A program made the translations under genes and the position numbers. Shown piece after piece: positions 26,250 to 34,866 of a DNA stretch of 64,000 nt. The notes beneath the pieces are model-generated. The model did no database searches, had not been told where the DNA came from, and saw nothing but the letters and a program-made list of their open reading frames with translations. Position 1 is the first letter of the stretch; every line of letters begins with the position of its first letter. Origin of the DNA: Rhizobium rhododendri (GTDB lineage Bacteria; Pseudomonadota; Alphaproteobacteria; Rhizobiales; Rhizobiaceae); NCBI RefSeq assembly GCF_007000325.2, contig NZ_CP117268.1, forward strand, positions 372,001-436,000, written 5' to 3'.

Positions 26250-27047
26250 ATGAATTTTATAAAAATCTTACTGGGATTTGTGTGTCTGACGTCGCTCGGA
26301 TGTCTATTCGCCGCGGGCGTTGGCCTCGCTGGAGAAACTTCAGATTCCAAAAGCATCAGGATCGCCGTTGAGGGGGCGTTTCCGCCGTTCAACTATGTCG
26401 ATTCCAACAATCAACTCCAAGGTTTCGATGTCGATATTGGAAAAGCGCTTTGCAAGGTTGCGGAGTTGAAGTGTGAGTTTGTTGTGCAAGAATGGACAAC
26501 CATGATCCCTGATTTGCTAGCGGATCGCTTTGACGCAATTGTCTCGTCCATGTCGATGAGCGCGGAAAGACGAAAAAGCGTTGCATTCACCCAGAAGTAC
26601 TATGACAGCCCATCGGTATTCATCGTTAGAAAAGGGAGCAATATTGCGGGTACAGGCATGGAGGACTTAAAGAAGCTCCGGCTAGGCGTGACGGCAGCCA
26701 CTTCACAAGAAGCTTATGCGAGACGGTTTTACGCGGGTGTGTCTACTACTGAGTTTCATGCATCGCCAGACCTTTATAAAGCGCTTGTCGATGGAAGTGT
26801 GGATATAATTATTGAGGATAAACTGGCAATCTACGATTGGCTGGCAAACACAAAAGCAGGTAGTTGCTGCGAGTATAAAGGATCCGATATAAAGAATACG
26901 GAGTATTTTGGCGATGGCGCGGGGATTGCGGTGCGCCCTTCCGACACGGAACTGCTGAAAAAATTGAATTCTGCGATTGAGGTAATCGAAGCGGACGATA
27001 CGTACGATACTATTAATGCCAAATACTTCCCGTTCAGCATACGCTAA
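26250..27047 (+). CDS. periplasmic amino-acid-type substrate-binding protein, orphan
   Basis: 265 residues with a signal peptide (FIKILLGFVCLTSLGCLFAAG). It is an SBP_bac_3 protein: IRIAVEGAFPPFNYVD, GFDVDIGKALC, AIVSSMSMSAERRKSVAFT and an IIEDKLAIYDWL hinge region. Members of this group bind lysine, arginine, ornithine or opines. No permease or ATPase gene is nearby. The gene is visibly AT-richer than its neighbours, which hints at recent transfer. It is divergent from a CHASE4-type GGDEF-EAL gene, so a sensing role is possible. Ligand unknown. Confidence 0.83.
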   Translation: MNFIKILLGFVCLTSLGCLFAAGVGLAGETSDSKSIRIAVEGAFPPFNYVDSNNQLQGFDVDIGKALCKVAELKCEFVVQEWTTMIPDLLADRFDAIVSSMSMSAERRKSVAFTQKYYDSPSVFIVRKGSNIAGTGMEDLKKLRLGVTAATSQEAYARRFYAGVSTTEFHASPDLYKALVDGSVDIIIEDKLAIYDWLANTKAGSCCEYKGSDIKNTEYFGDGAGIAVRPSDTELLKKLNSAIEVIEADDTYDTINAKYFPFSIR

Positions 27048-27363
27048 CGCTACCTGAAGAAATCTTACTAGGATGCCGACGCTTTTTGGAAGTTGACATT
27101 GACACGGAGACAAAGCCACAAAATAGTAGTTCGCCTATCACAACATGCATTTAGCTCGTTAGCGCGTGAAGCTGGACCTGAGTTCAATAAATTAGTGTTG
27201 CGCTATACAAAGACACACAGGTCCTTTGCTGGTCACCGAGACGAGCCCCTTATAGACGTAAATCTTCGACAAGTGGGGTTTTCGCCCTCGTAAATCTACT
27301 TGAAAGATGGCATCATTCTGACTGTGTTGATATCAACGCCATCGTTTTTGAAAGGTGATGTCA
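27048..27363. other. 316-bp intergenic region
   Basis: No gene is supported. One 66-codon frame (27093-27293) has no ribosome site and an implausible composition. The last bases, GAAAGGTG at 27350-27357, are the ribosome site of the antitoxin gene. Confidence 0.35.
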
Positions 27364-27618
27364 ATGCCTGCTGTCACTAGTCGAAATCTGTCTGACGAAA
27401 CGCATCATGCCCTACGGGTGCGGGCGGCTCATCATGGCCGAAGCACTGAAGCCGAGATCCGTGCTATCATAGAGGCCGCCGTACGTCCCTCTGAGCGCCT
27501 TAAACTTGGTTCTCTCCTAGCTGCGATTGGTCGTGATACCGGGCTTGCTAATGGCGATGTTGAGGCACTGCAGAAAAGTCGCGATAACGGACCTGCTGAA
27601 CCGATGATTTTCGAATGA
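27364..27618 (+). CDS. FitA/VapB-type ribbon-helix-helix antitoxin
   Basis: 84 residues. MPAVTSRNLSDETHHALRVR with HHGRSTEAEIRAIIEAAV is the ribbon-helix-helix DNA-binding domain of FitA/StbC antitoxins. The C-terminus (PAEPMIFE) is the toxin-binding tail. ATG 27364 has AAAGGTG six bases upstream; ATG 27358 is the alternative. Its stop overlaps the toxin start by four bases (ATGA). The toxin is destroyed, so the antitoxin is probably a relic that may still bind its own promoter. Confidence 0.82.
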   Translation: MPAVTSRNLSDETHHALRVRAAHHGRSTEAEIRAIIEAAVRPSERLKLGSLLAAIGRDTGLANGDVEALQKSRDNGPAEPMIFE

Positions 27619-27915
27619 TCTTGTTGGATACGAACGTCATTTCAGAGCCATGGAAGCCGGTTCCCGATCTGGCGGTGGTCGCATGGTTAGATGCCAAAGC
27701 TATTTAGACACTGTTTCTCTCAGCGATAACAATTGCTGAGCTACGCTTCAGATTGCTGCGATGCCCTTAGGGAAGCGGCAATCCATTCTCCGAGATCGCC
27801 TTGAAGGAGAGGTGCTGATGCACTTTCAGAGCGCATACTGGCATTCAATCTAGCGGCTTCACACCTCTATTTTGAACTCCTGGTGCGCGCTCGGGTATAT
27901 GGGAAGGCTATTGTA
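27615..27915 (+). pseudogene. FitB/VapC-type PIN toxin, inactivated
   Basis: It starts as a good PIN toxin (MILLDTNVISEPWKPVPD, AWLDAKAI) and then hits an in-frame TAG at 27703-27705, where a glutamate codon is expected. The sequence continues (TLFLSAITIAELRF) and shifts frame near 27755 (AAMPLGKRQSILRDRLEGEVL). It shifts again near 27840 (ILAFNLAASHLYFELLVRAR) and stops matching at about 27915 after GKAI. The catalytic first Asp is present; the distal acidic site is lost. Three independent lesions show long decay. Confidence 0.8.
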
Positions 27916-28154
27916 ACCGCCGTCCACGTTTTGTCAGCCAGTGCCTGATCTAGCCGTACCTGCCCGAGCGCATAGGCTCCAAGCGCGTTGCCCTTCGACT
28001 CGACCGACGTCTGGTCCCACAGAACCGCATTGAGATTGTCGTTGGCCTGTGTTGCGACCAGATCGGCGGCCGATACGAACGATGCGCCCAAAGTTCCAGG
28101 GAACAGCAGAAGCGCAGTACTTGCGGCGTAGCGGTGGATCTGTCTTTTCCTCAT
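27912..28154 (-). pseudogene. HAD-family acid phosphatase, 3'-truncated
   Basis: A strong AAGGAGG site precedes ATG 28154. A signal peptide (STALLLFPGTLGASFVSA) is followed by NLNAVLWDQTSVESKGNAL and ALGQVRLDQALADKTWTAV, the N-terminal region of secreted class B/e(P4)-like acid phosphatases. The match ends at about 27915, where the sequence joins the toxin relic on the other strand, so about two thirds of the enzyme, including the HAD catalytic Asp motifs, are missing. It follows ugpC in the same orientation, suggesting that the original operon ended with this phosphatase. Confidence 0.65.
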
Positions 28155-28250
28155 GCATTCCTCCTTGTGTTGAACCCTGCCATTTTTTTCGCGGCAACAT
28201 CTTCGATGTCAACGCAGGTCTCGTTCGCGCTTGTCACAAATGCGGTTGCG

Positions 28251-29306
28251 TCAGGATAACGTCTCGCAACGCTTTCCCTGGTGGTCAAAGAAGTGAAGGG
28301 CCGTCTCCGGGGCCGCGATCACGACTTCATCGTTGATCCTGACGGCGGAACGTCCCGGTACACGGAACGTGATTGCCTGACGGTCTGGCAAGACTGCATG
28401 AACGTAGCTTTCCGCCCCGACCAGCTCGACCGCAAGGACGCGAACCTTCGCACGAAACGCTTGTTGGCCTTCAGCATCGGTCACCAAGAAATCTTCCGGC
28501 CTGATGCCAATCGTTGTGACCTGCTTGGCTGCGAGCCTATCTCCAAGACGGAAGTCCGGATTTTCCGGGACGCAGTTCAGGAGGTTCATTGATGGAGAGC
28601 CTATAAAGGTGGCAACGAAGGTCGTGGCAGGCTTCTCGTAAAGCTCGATGGGCGAACCCACCTGCTCGATCCGGCCGGCGTTGAGCACGACCAGCCGATC
28701 TGCCAACGTCATCGCTTCCATCTGGTCATGCGTGACATAGACACTCGTCGTTTTTAGCGAGAACTGCAGGCTCTTAATCTCGACACGCATCTGGACGCGC
28801 AGCTTTGCATCCAGGTTCGATAGCGGTTCGTCGAACAGGAAGGCTGCCGGCTCTCTCACGATTGCCCGGCCCATGGCAACACGTTGACGCTGGCCGCCGG
28901 ATAGTTGCCGCGGCTTTCTTTCGAGAAAAGTCTCAATCTCCAGCGATGATGCGGCCTTTTGGATGCGGCTATCGATTTCGGCCTTGGGCATATTGCGGTT
29001 CTTTAACCCATAGGCGAGGTTCTGGCGCACCGTCATATGCGGATAGAGCGCGTAGTTCTGGAAGACCATGGCGATGTCGCGCTCGGAGGGCTCGAGTTCG
29101 TTGACGACACGGCCGCCGATAGAGATCTCGCCTGAGGATATGCTCTCCAGGCCGGCAATCATTCGCAGCAGCGTCGATTTCCCGCAGCCCGACGGGCCGA
29201 CCAGAACAACGAATTCGCCGTCCCCGATCTCCAGCGAAACGCCGGAGATGGCCTCGATAGTCTTGCCATAGGTCTTGCGGACATTCTTGAGGGTGATTGC
29301 AGCCAT
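28251..29306 (-). CDS. ugpC: ABC transporter ATP-binding protein, UgpC-like
   Basis: 351 residues. Walker [10 protein letters not shown] (about 37-45), Q-loop QNYALYP, signature LSGGQRQRV, Walker [12 protein letters not shown] and switch VTHDQ are all intact. A C-terminal TOBE regulatory domain (about 240-350) marks the MalK/UgpC group. Its ATG shares the last base of the preceding ugpE stop region at 29306, so translation is coupled. It energises the sn-glycerol-3-phosphate-type importer encoded upstream. Confidence 0.86.
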   Translation of the reverse strand: MAAITLKNVRKTYGKTIEAISGVSLEIGDGEFVVLVGPSGCGKSTLLRMIAGLESISSGEISIGGRVVNELEPSERDIAMVFQNYALYPHMTVRQNLAYGLKNRNMPKAEIDSRIQKAASSLEIETFLERKPRQLSGGQRQRVAMGRAIVREPAAFLFDEPLSNLDAKLRVQMRVEIKSLQFSLKTTSVYVTHDQMEAMTLADRLVVLNAGRIEQVGSPIELYEKPATTFVATFIGSPSMNLLNCVPENPDFRLGDRLAAKQVTTIGIRPEDFLVTDAEGQQAFRAKVRVLAVELVGAESYVHAVLPDRQAITFRVPGRSAVRINDEVVIAAPETALHFFDHQGKRCETLS

Positions 29307-30154
29307 TACTTCTCAGTCTCCACGAGCCCTTTGACGAACCAGCGCTGCATCAGCACCACGACGAGTATGGGGGGAATGATTGCCAGAATCGCTGTCACCA
29401 TGACGAGGTTCCACGGTGTCGATGCGTCGGTGAAATCGACCATCTTTCGCAGTCCGATGATGATCGTGGTCATCTGGGCGTCGTTTGTGACCAGGAGCGG
29501 CCAGAGATACTGCGTCCAGCCATAGATGAACAGGATGACGAAGAGGGCTGCGATGTTGGTGCTCGATAGCGGAAGCAGAATATCCCGCATGAAGCGGAAC
29601 GGCCCGGCATTGTCGATCCGCGCGGCCTCGAGCAGTTCGCCGGGGATCGTGAGGAAGAACTGACGAAACAGGAAGGTCGCAGTGGCCGACGCCATCAACG
29701 GCAAGGTAAGGCCGGCATAGCTATCGATCATTCCGAGATCGACGACCACTTTGTAGGTCGGCAGGATGCGGACCTCGACCGGCAACATCAACGTGATGAA
29801 GATCATCCAGAAAAACACCATGCGAAGCGGGAAGCGAAAGAACACGATGGCGTAGGCTGACAGGAATGAGATGACGATCTTACCTGCGGCAATCACGACC
29901 GAGACGACGATAGTGTTCCAGAGCATTCGCTCCAGGCTGACGCCAACCACTTTCTCGACGCCGCCCGAAAGAGCGTCGCCATAGTTCTCCAGGAAGTGAC
30001 TGCCGGGCAGCAGCGATATCGGAGGTTTCAAGATTTCCGCAGATGTCATCGTTGATGCGACGAAGGTGTAATAGATCGGAAAGGCGACAATGATAATGCC
30101 AAGGATCAGCATCAGGTGCCCGACAAGATTGGCGATGGGACGTTTTTCGATCAT
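29306..30154 (-). CDS. ugpE: ABC transporter permease, UgpE-like
   Basis: 282 residues, the same length as E. coli UgpE. Six membrane segments are expected. The cytoplasmic EAA loop reads [24 protein letters not shown] in the expected place (about 190-213). It pairs with the permease ending at 30164, ten bases upstream. Together they form the membrane channel for the UgpB ligand. Confidence 0.85.
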   Translation of the reverse strand: MIEKRPIANLVGHLMLILGIIIVAFPIYYTFVASTMTSAEILKPPISLLPGSHFLENYGDALSGGVEKVVGVSLERMLWNTIVVSVVIAAGKIVISFLSAYAIVFFRFPLRMVFFWMIFITLMLPVEVRILPTYKVVVDLGMIDSYAGLTLPLMASATATFLFRQFFLTIPGELLEAARIDNAGPFRFMRDILLPLSSTNIAALFVILFIYGWTQYLWPLLVTNDAQMTTIIIGLRKMVDFTDASTPWNLVMVTAILAIIPPILVVVLMQRWFVKGLVETEK

Positions 30155-30163
30155 AAGCGAATC

Positions 30164-31045
30164 TCACGCATAGTGCACCCGCCGTTCGACGAAGCGGAAC
30201 TGGAAAGCTGTCAGCCCGATTACGATTGCCATCAGGATTACCGATTGGGCAGCGGATGAGCCCAGGTTGAGATTTACGAAGCCATCATTGTAGACCTTAT
30301 AGACCAAGGTCTCGGTCGCCTTGGCCGGGCCACCCTTAGTGACGGAATCGATGATGCCGAAGGTGTCGAAGAACGCGTAGACAGTGTTGACGACCAGCAG
30401 GAAGAAGGTCGTCGGGGCCAGCAACGGGAACACGATAGTCCAGAAGCGTCGGGCGCCACGAGAGCCGTCGATGGCCGCGGCCTCAAGCAAGGATTTGGGA
30501 ATGGCCTGCAAGCCCGCGACAAAGAACAGGAAGTTGTAGCTGATTTGTTTCCAGGCCGCGGCAACGACGACAAGCGAAATCGCCTGGTCGCCTTTTAGCA
30601 ACGGATCCCAGGCAAACCCATTGCGACGAAGCAGGTATGCGAACGTACCCATGGCGGGATTGAACATGAAAAGCCAGAGCATGCCGGCGACGGCTGGCGC
30701 CACGGCATAGGGCCAGATCAGCAGTGTCCGGTAGAGGGTCTTGCCTCGCACCACCTTGTCGGCTGCTGTCGCCAATGCAAGGGCTGCGATCATGGAGAGT
30801 ACCGCAGTCGCCACGCTGAAGACGACTGTCACCTGTAGCGAATGGAGGTAGCTCGGATCGCCGAGGACCTGCCGGAAGTTCGCCAGACCGACGAATCCAC
30901 TCTTCATGCCGAACGGATCTTCACGCTGGAGTGACTGGTAGAGTGCCTGGCTGGCCGGCCAGAAGAAGAACACCACTGTCAGGATGATCTGCGGCGCGAC
31001 CAGGAGGTAGGGCAGGATCTTGTTTGGAAAGACGACGTTTTGCAC
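30164..31045 (-). CDS. ugpA: ABC transporter permease, UgpA-like
   Basis: 293 residues if started at GTG 31045, which has GAGGAG six bases upstream; the frame extends to 31108 without a site, and E. coli UgpA has 295. Starts [19 protein letters not shown], with about six membrane segments and an EAA loop [36 protein letters not shown] is typical of UgpA. It follows ugpB by 63 bp. Confidence 0.85.
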   Translation of the reverse strand: MQNVVFPNKILPYLLVAPQIILTVVFFFWPASQALYQSLQREDPFGMKSGFVGLANFRQVLGDPSYLHSLQVTVVFSVATAVLSMIAALALATAADKVVRGKTLYRTLLIWPYAVAPAVAGMLWLFMFNPAMGTFAYLLRRNGFAWDPLLKGDQAISLVVVAAAWKQISYNFLFFVAGLQAIPKSLLEAAAIDGSRGARRFWTIVFPLLAPTTFFLLVVNTVYAFFDTFGIIDSVTKGGPAKATETLVYKVYNDGFVNLNLGSSAAQSVILMAIVIGLTAFQFRFVERRVHYA

Positions 31046-31108
31046 GGCGATCTCCTCGAAGGGGAGGGCGGTCCGCGAACAGGGCGCGCGGACCATGGCT
31101 TCTTGCAT

Positions 31109-32419
31109 TCAGTTACCGTTCGCCTGTGCGATCGCTGCGTTGCCTCGTTCCACGGCCTTGTCGAGGGCCGTCTTTGCGTCCTGCTTGCCGGCAAGCATCG
31201 CCTCGAATTCCTCATTCATGATGTCGCGGACCTGTGGCAGATTGACGAGGCGGACACCCTTGGAGTTTGCCGTCGGCGGTTTGCCCATCATCTGCAGGAT
31301 CGGCGTCTCCATGCCGGGGTTCTTCTGGTAGAAGCCGGACTTCTTCGTTTCCTCATAGGCGGCCATCGTCACCGGCAGGTAGCCGGAGACCTGGTGCAGA
31401 CGGGCCTGGATCTTGGTCTGCGACAGGAAGTGGAAAAACTCACCGATGCCTTTGTATTCCTGATCGGTCTTGCCGGTGAGGACCCAGAGGCTCGCACCGC
31501 CGGGAATGGTGTTTTGCGGACGACCATCTCCCTCGTCATAGGGAAGCTGGCCAATGCCATAGGCAATGCCGGCCTTGACGATATCACCAAGGCCGCCAGA
31601 AGACTCCGTCAGGATCCCGCATTCGCCAGATGTAAAGAGTTGCTTGGCCTCTGATGTGCGGCCGCCATAACGGAACGTTCCATCCTTCGCCAAATCGGCG
31701 ATTGCCTGGAAATGTTGGACAAACGGTGCCGAGTTGAACTCCAGCTTGACGTCCGTGCCGCCAAGACCATTTTCATTCGTGCTATAGGGCACGTTGTTCC
31801 AGGCGGCATAATTTTCCGTCTGAATCCAGGTGAGCCAGGTCGAGGTCAGCCCGCAATTTGCGGCGCCACTCGACTTGATCTTCTTTGCAGCGTCGAACAC
31901 CTGTGCCCATGTCTTTGGCGGGATCGCCGCATCCAGGCCGGCTTTCTTGAAGATGTCCTTGTTGTAGTAGAGGATTGGCGAGGAGGAATTGTACGGGAAG
32001 GACAGCATGGTACCGTCCGGCTTCGAGTAATAGGAGACGATCCCCGGCAGGTAGTCTGCCTTGTTGAACTCGTAGCCTGCCTTCTTCAGAACGTCGGCCG
32101 CCGGCATGATCGCTCCTTCGGCTCCCATCATGACGCCGCTACCCGCATCGAAGACCTGCAGGATTGCCGGCGATTGCTTGGCGCGGAATGCTGCGATACC
32201 TGCGTTCAACGTTTCCGGATAGGTGCCCTTGAAGACAGGGACCACCTTGAAATCCTTTTGGCTCTCGTTGAATTCTTTGGCGAGATTGTCGACCACTTCG
32301 TTGTTGGCGCCCGACATAGCATGCCACCATTGAAGCTCTGTCGCTGCAAACGTGTGCGGGGCGCCTGCTATCGAAGCCATTGCCGCGATGGAGCATGTCA
32401 TAATGAAACGATTGGTCAT
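31109..32419 (-). CDS. ugpB: glycerol-3-phosphate-type ABC substrate-binding protein, UgpB-like
   Basis: 436 residues from ATG 32419, which has GGGAGG five bases upstream; E. coli UgpB has 438. Signal peptide MTNRFIMTCSIAAMASIAGAP. The sequence follows UgpB throughout: LQWWHAMSG, VPVFKGTYPETLNAGIAAFR, AILQVFDAGSG, PFNSSSP-type PYNSSSPILYYNKD, GASLWV and ALDKAVERGN. UgpB binds sn-glycerol-3-phosphate and glycerophosphodiesters, and the operon order B-A-E-C is as in E. coli. Rhizobia hold several Ugp paralogues, so the precise ligand may differ. Confidence 0.87.
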   Translation of the reverse strand: MTNRFIMTCSIAAMASIAGAPHTFAATELQWWHAMSGANNEVVDNLAKEFNESQKDFKVVPVFKGTYPETLNAGIAAFRAKQSPAILQVFDAGSGVMMGAEGAIMPAADVLKKAGYEFNKADYLPGIVSYYSKPDGTMLSFPYNSSSPILYYNKDIFKKAGLDAAIPPKTWAQVFDAAKKIKSSGAANCGLTSTWLTWIQTENYAAWNNVPYSTNENGLGGTDVKLEFNSAPFVQHFQAIADLAKDGTFRYGGRTSEAKQLFTSGECGILTESSGGLGDIVKAGIAYGIGQLPYDEGDGRPQNTIPGGASLWVLTGKTDQEYKGIGEFFHFLSQTKIQARLHQVSGYLPVTMAAYEETKKSGFYQKNPGMETPILQMMGKPPTANSKGVRLVNLPQVRDIMNEEFEAMLAGKQDAKTALDKAVERGNAAIAQANGN

Positions 32420-32584
32420 GTTTCCTCCCTGTCCTTCATCTTCAATCACATGCAACGGCGACCCTCCCAGATCACCATTGCAACTGCCGTACGCTCTCCA
32501 AAATCCCAGTGCTTCCGCTCTGGATGCAAAGGCGTTCACGGGATTTAGAGCAGCGTGGTTCTCCGTCCAGATGGAGGGAGATAT

Positions 32585-32905
32585 TTATAAGCCAGCTATC
32601 GTTCTTGGCCAATCCCGGACACTTGCGCCGACATGCCTGGATTGCGGGATACCTCTCAGTTCATTGCGGAAATTGTCCCGCAACTCGTGAAACGAGGACA
32701 AGCCAAGCCCGACTGCCAGGCGCGATACCGCACTGGTAGGGACACCTGCAGATAAGGCGACGGTCTTGTATGACCCGAATGCCCTCCTGTCTGGATGCCC
32801 GAGCGCGCAATCGGCGAGGCGCATCAGTTGCTCCTGCAAAAGACCTGTCTTCGTCAGACAGACGAGCAGTTCGCTTCTGACTTGTGGAGGTCGCGATTGC
32901 AAGAT
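32585..32905 (-). CDS. stand-alone RpiR-type HTH protein (no SIS domain)
   Basis: 106 residues from ATG 32905, preferred over 32935 because AGGAG lies seven bases upstream. Residues 20-85 match the RpiR N-terminal HTH: LQEQLMRLADCALGHPD, AFGSYKTVALSAGVPTSAVSRLAVGLGLSSFHELRD. The sugar-phosphate-binding SIS domain that normally follows is absent, and the 165 bp left before ugpB cannot hold it. It is either a deletion remnant or a minimal regulator. It lies between the monophosphatase and ugpB genes, all on the same strand. Confidence 0.68.
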   Translation of the reverse strand: MLQSRPPQVRSELLVCLTKTGLLQEQLMRLADCALGHPDRRAFGSYKTVALSAGVPTSAVSRLAVGLGLSSFHELRDNFRNELRGIPQSRHVGASVRDWPRTIAGL

Positions 32906-32951
32906 CATCGGTATCTCCTGTACATCATGTTCCAATCAACCTAGTCCTGAT

Positions 32952-33752
32952 TTACAAGCCAGCAATCTTTTTGAGATCATCAATCGCGCCCGGGGCTGCG
33001 GCAAGGACCTGGGAGCCCCTGGTCAGACGCTCGCCTTCTGTCGGAAAGGGGTGGTACCAGCCGCCGGCTTCCTTCACGAGGCAATAGCCCGCCAGGCAAT
33101 CCCAGGCGTGCATGTAGGGCTCATAGTAACCGACGAGGCGACCTGCCGCGACGTAGGCGAGCATCAGCGCGCCGGAGCCGTTGCGGATGAAATTACCCCC
33201 CGCTTCGAGGATGCCTTCGACAATCTTGCCCACGGAGGCGGGGGTCACGTGGCTGTTGGCACCAAACCCTGTCACCGCATTCTGTATAGTGCGGCTTGCG
33301 TCGAGCGAGAGTGACTTGCCATTTAGTGTCGCACCTCTCCCGAGGCAGCCCGCGTACACTTCGTCGAAGCAGGGAGCGTAAATTACCCCGACGACAGGGA
33401 TACAGTCATGAAGAAGGGCGATGGAAACGCACCAGTTTGGCATGCCGTTGACGAACGGGCTCGTCCCATCGATAGGATCGACGACCCAGGTATAACCAGA
33501 GGTTCCAGCCTGAAGGCCGTATTCCTCTCCCAACACGCCATCCGCGCCGTATGCCTCGCCGAAACGGGAACGGATTAGCTCTTCGACCTCACGATCGGCG
33601 ATCGATACGACGTCCTGAAGGTCGCGCTTCGTTTCGATCACAAGCGTTTCGCGACGGTTGAAATAGTCGAACGCGAGCTTTCCAGCTTCAAGGGCAACGG
33701 TCTGGGCTAGAGTGAAGCGCCCTTCAAGGCCGGAGACGGTTTGGGAGGTCAT
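32952..33752 (-). CDS. inositol-monophosphatase-family phosphatase
   Basis: 266 residues from ATG 33752 with AAGGAAAA upstream. The Mg2+-dependent phosphatase motifs are complete: GEEYG (Glu76), WVVDPIDGTSPFVNGMPNW (Asp92, Asp95) and HAWDCLAG (about Asp215). Family members hydrolyse inositol-1-phosphate, histidinol-phosphate or similar sugar monoesters. It is 49 bp downstream of the AfuC-like ATPase and belongs to that operon, so it may dephosphorylate the imported ligand. Confidence 0.85.
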   Translation of the reverse strand: MTSQTVSGLEGRFTLAQTVALEAGKLAFDYFNRRETLVIETKRDLQDVVSIADREVEELIRSRFGEAYGADGVLGEEYGLQAGTSGYTWVVDPIDGTSPFVNGMPNWCVSIALLHDCIPVVGVIYAPCFDEVYAGCLGRGATLNGKSLSLDASRTIQNAVTGFGANSHVTPASVGKIVEGILEAGGNFIRNGSGALMLAYVAAGRLVGYYEPYMHAWDCLAGYCLVKEAGGWYHPFPTEGERLTRGSQVLAAAPGAIDDLKKIAGL

Positions 33753-33801
33753 TGCGATTTTCCTTGTGGGATACTGCACGGAATTGAAACGGCGGCATGC
33801 T

Positions 33802-34866
33802 TCATGCGCCGATGATGGCGATGCCCCGCTCCCGAAAGCCGATTGTCACCTCGGTCGAAGACGGAAGAGGCTTTTCGACCGCACTGTCGATAACGAACAG
33901 CGTCGACGACCGCGTCTTGACCTCATATTCGACGTGATCTCCCAGATATGCTGCATGTATGATGTGGCCGCTGAAGCTGCCGGGCGAGGCACCCGGCGAA
34001 AGCGTTATGGCGTTCGGCCTAACGGCGAGCTGGGCTGGGCCCTTTGCGGCCTTCAAGGTTGGCATCCGGTGCTGCAGACCCTCGACGTTGATCACCGCGT
34101 GGCCAGGCTCGATTGCGATCACATCACAGGGAACGACATTCGCCTCCCCCATGAAGTCGGCAATGAAGGCCGAGGCAGGTGTTTCGTAGAGATCGCGCGG
34201 TGCGCCTTGCTGGGCGATCTCGCCATCCTTCATGACGATAATCTGATCAGACACGGCCAGCGCCTCATCCTGGTCGTGGGTAACATAGACGGCCGTAAAG
34301 CCTAGACGTTGCTGCAACTCGCGAATTTCCGTCCGCACCCGTCTGCGCAGTCGCGCATCGAGATTGGAGAGCGGCTCGTCGAGGAGCAGAACCTGTGGCT
34401 CCAGAACGAGAGCGCGGGCGACAGCGACACGCTGCTGCTGGCCGCCGGAGAGTTCGGCTGGCAGCCGCTTGCCCATGCCGCCAAGCCCGACCAACTTCAA
34501 GCCCTCTTCGGCCCGCTCACGCGCTTCCTTCCTCTTCAACCCGGAAGACTCCAGACCATAGGCGACATTGTCGAGCGAAGTCATATGGGGAAACAGGGCG
34601 TAGCTCTGGAAAACCATGGAGACATCGCGCTCGTTGGCGGGCAGCATCGTCACATCCTTGCCGGCAATCAGGATGCGGCCAGAGGACGGATGCTCGAGAC
34701 CCGCGAGCATCCGCAATGTCGTCGTCTTGCCGCAGCCAGAGGGGCCGAGGAGCGTCACCAGCGTCCCAGGCGCAATGGTCAACGACAGATCCGGAATGGC
34801 GGTGAAGGCGCCAAAGATCTTCCTGACACTCTGGAAAACCACGGAACCGGGTTTGATCATGCTCAT
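33802..34866 (-). CDS. ABC transporter ATP-binding protein, AfuC/FbpC/PotA-like
   Basis: 354 residues. Walker A GPSGCGKTT, Q-loop QSYALFPHMT, signature LSGGQQQRVAVARAL, Walker [12 protein letters not shown] and VTHDQDEALAVSD, followed by a TOBE domain (about 245-354). The start overlaps the permease stop by four bases. It works with the double-length permease at 34863-37097 and the binding protein at 37168-38196. The family covers ferric iron, polyamine, 2-aminoethylphosphonate and sugar-phosphate importers. Confidence 0.86.
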   Translation of the reverse strand: MSMIKPGSVVFQSVRKIFGAFTAIPDLSLTIAPGTLVTLLGPSGCGKTTTLRMLAGLEHPSSGRILIAGKDVTMLPANERDVSMVFQSYALFPHMTSLDNVAYGLESSGLKRKEARERAEEGLKLVGLGGMGKRLPAELSGGQQQRVAVARALVLEPQVLLLDEPLSNLDARLRRRVRTEIRELQQRLGFTAVYVTHDQDEALAVSDQIIVMKDGEIAQQGAPRDLYETPASAFIADFMGEANVVPCDVIAIEPGHAVINVEGLQHRMPTLKAAKGPAQLAVRPNAITLSPGASPGSFSGHIIHAAYLGDHVEYEVKTRSSTLFVIDSAVEKPLPSSTEVTIGFRERGIAIIGA

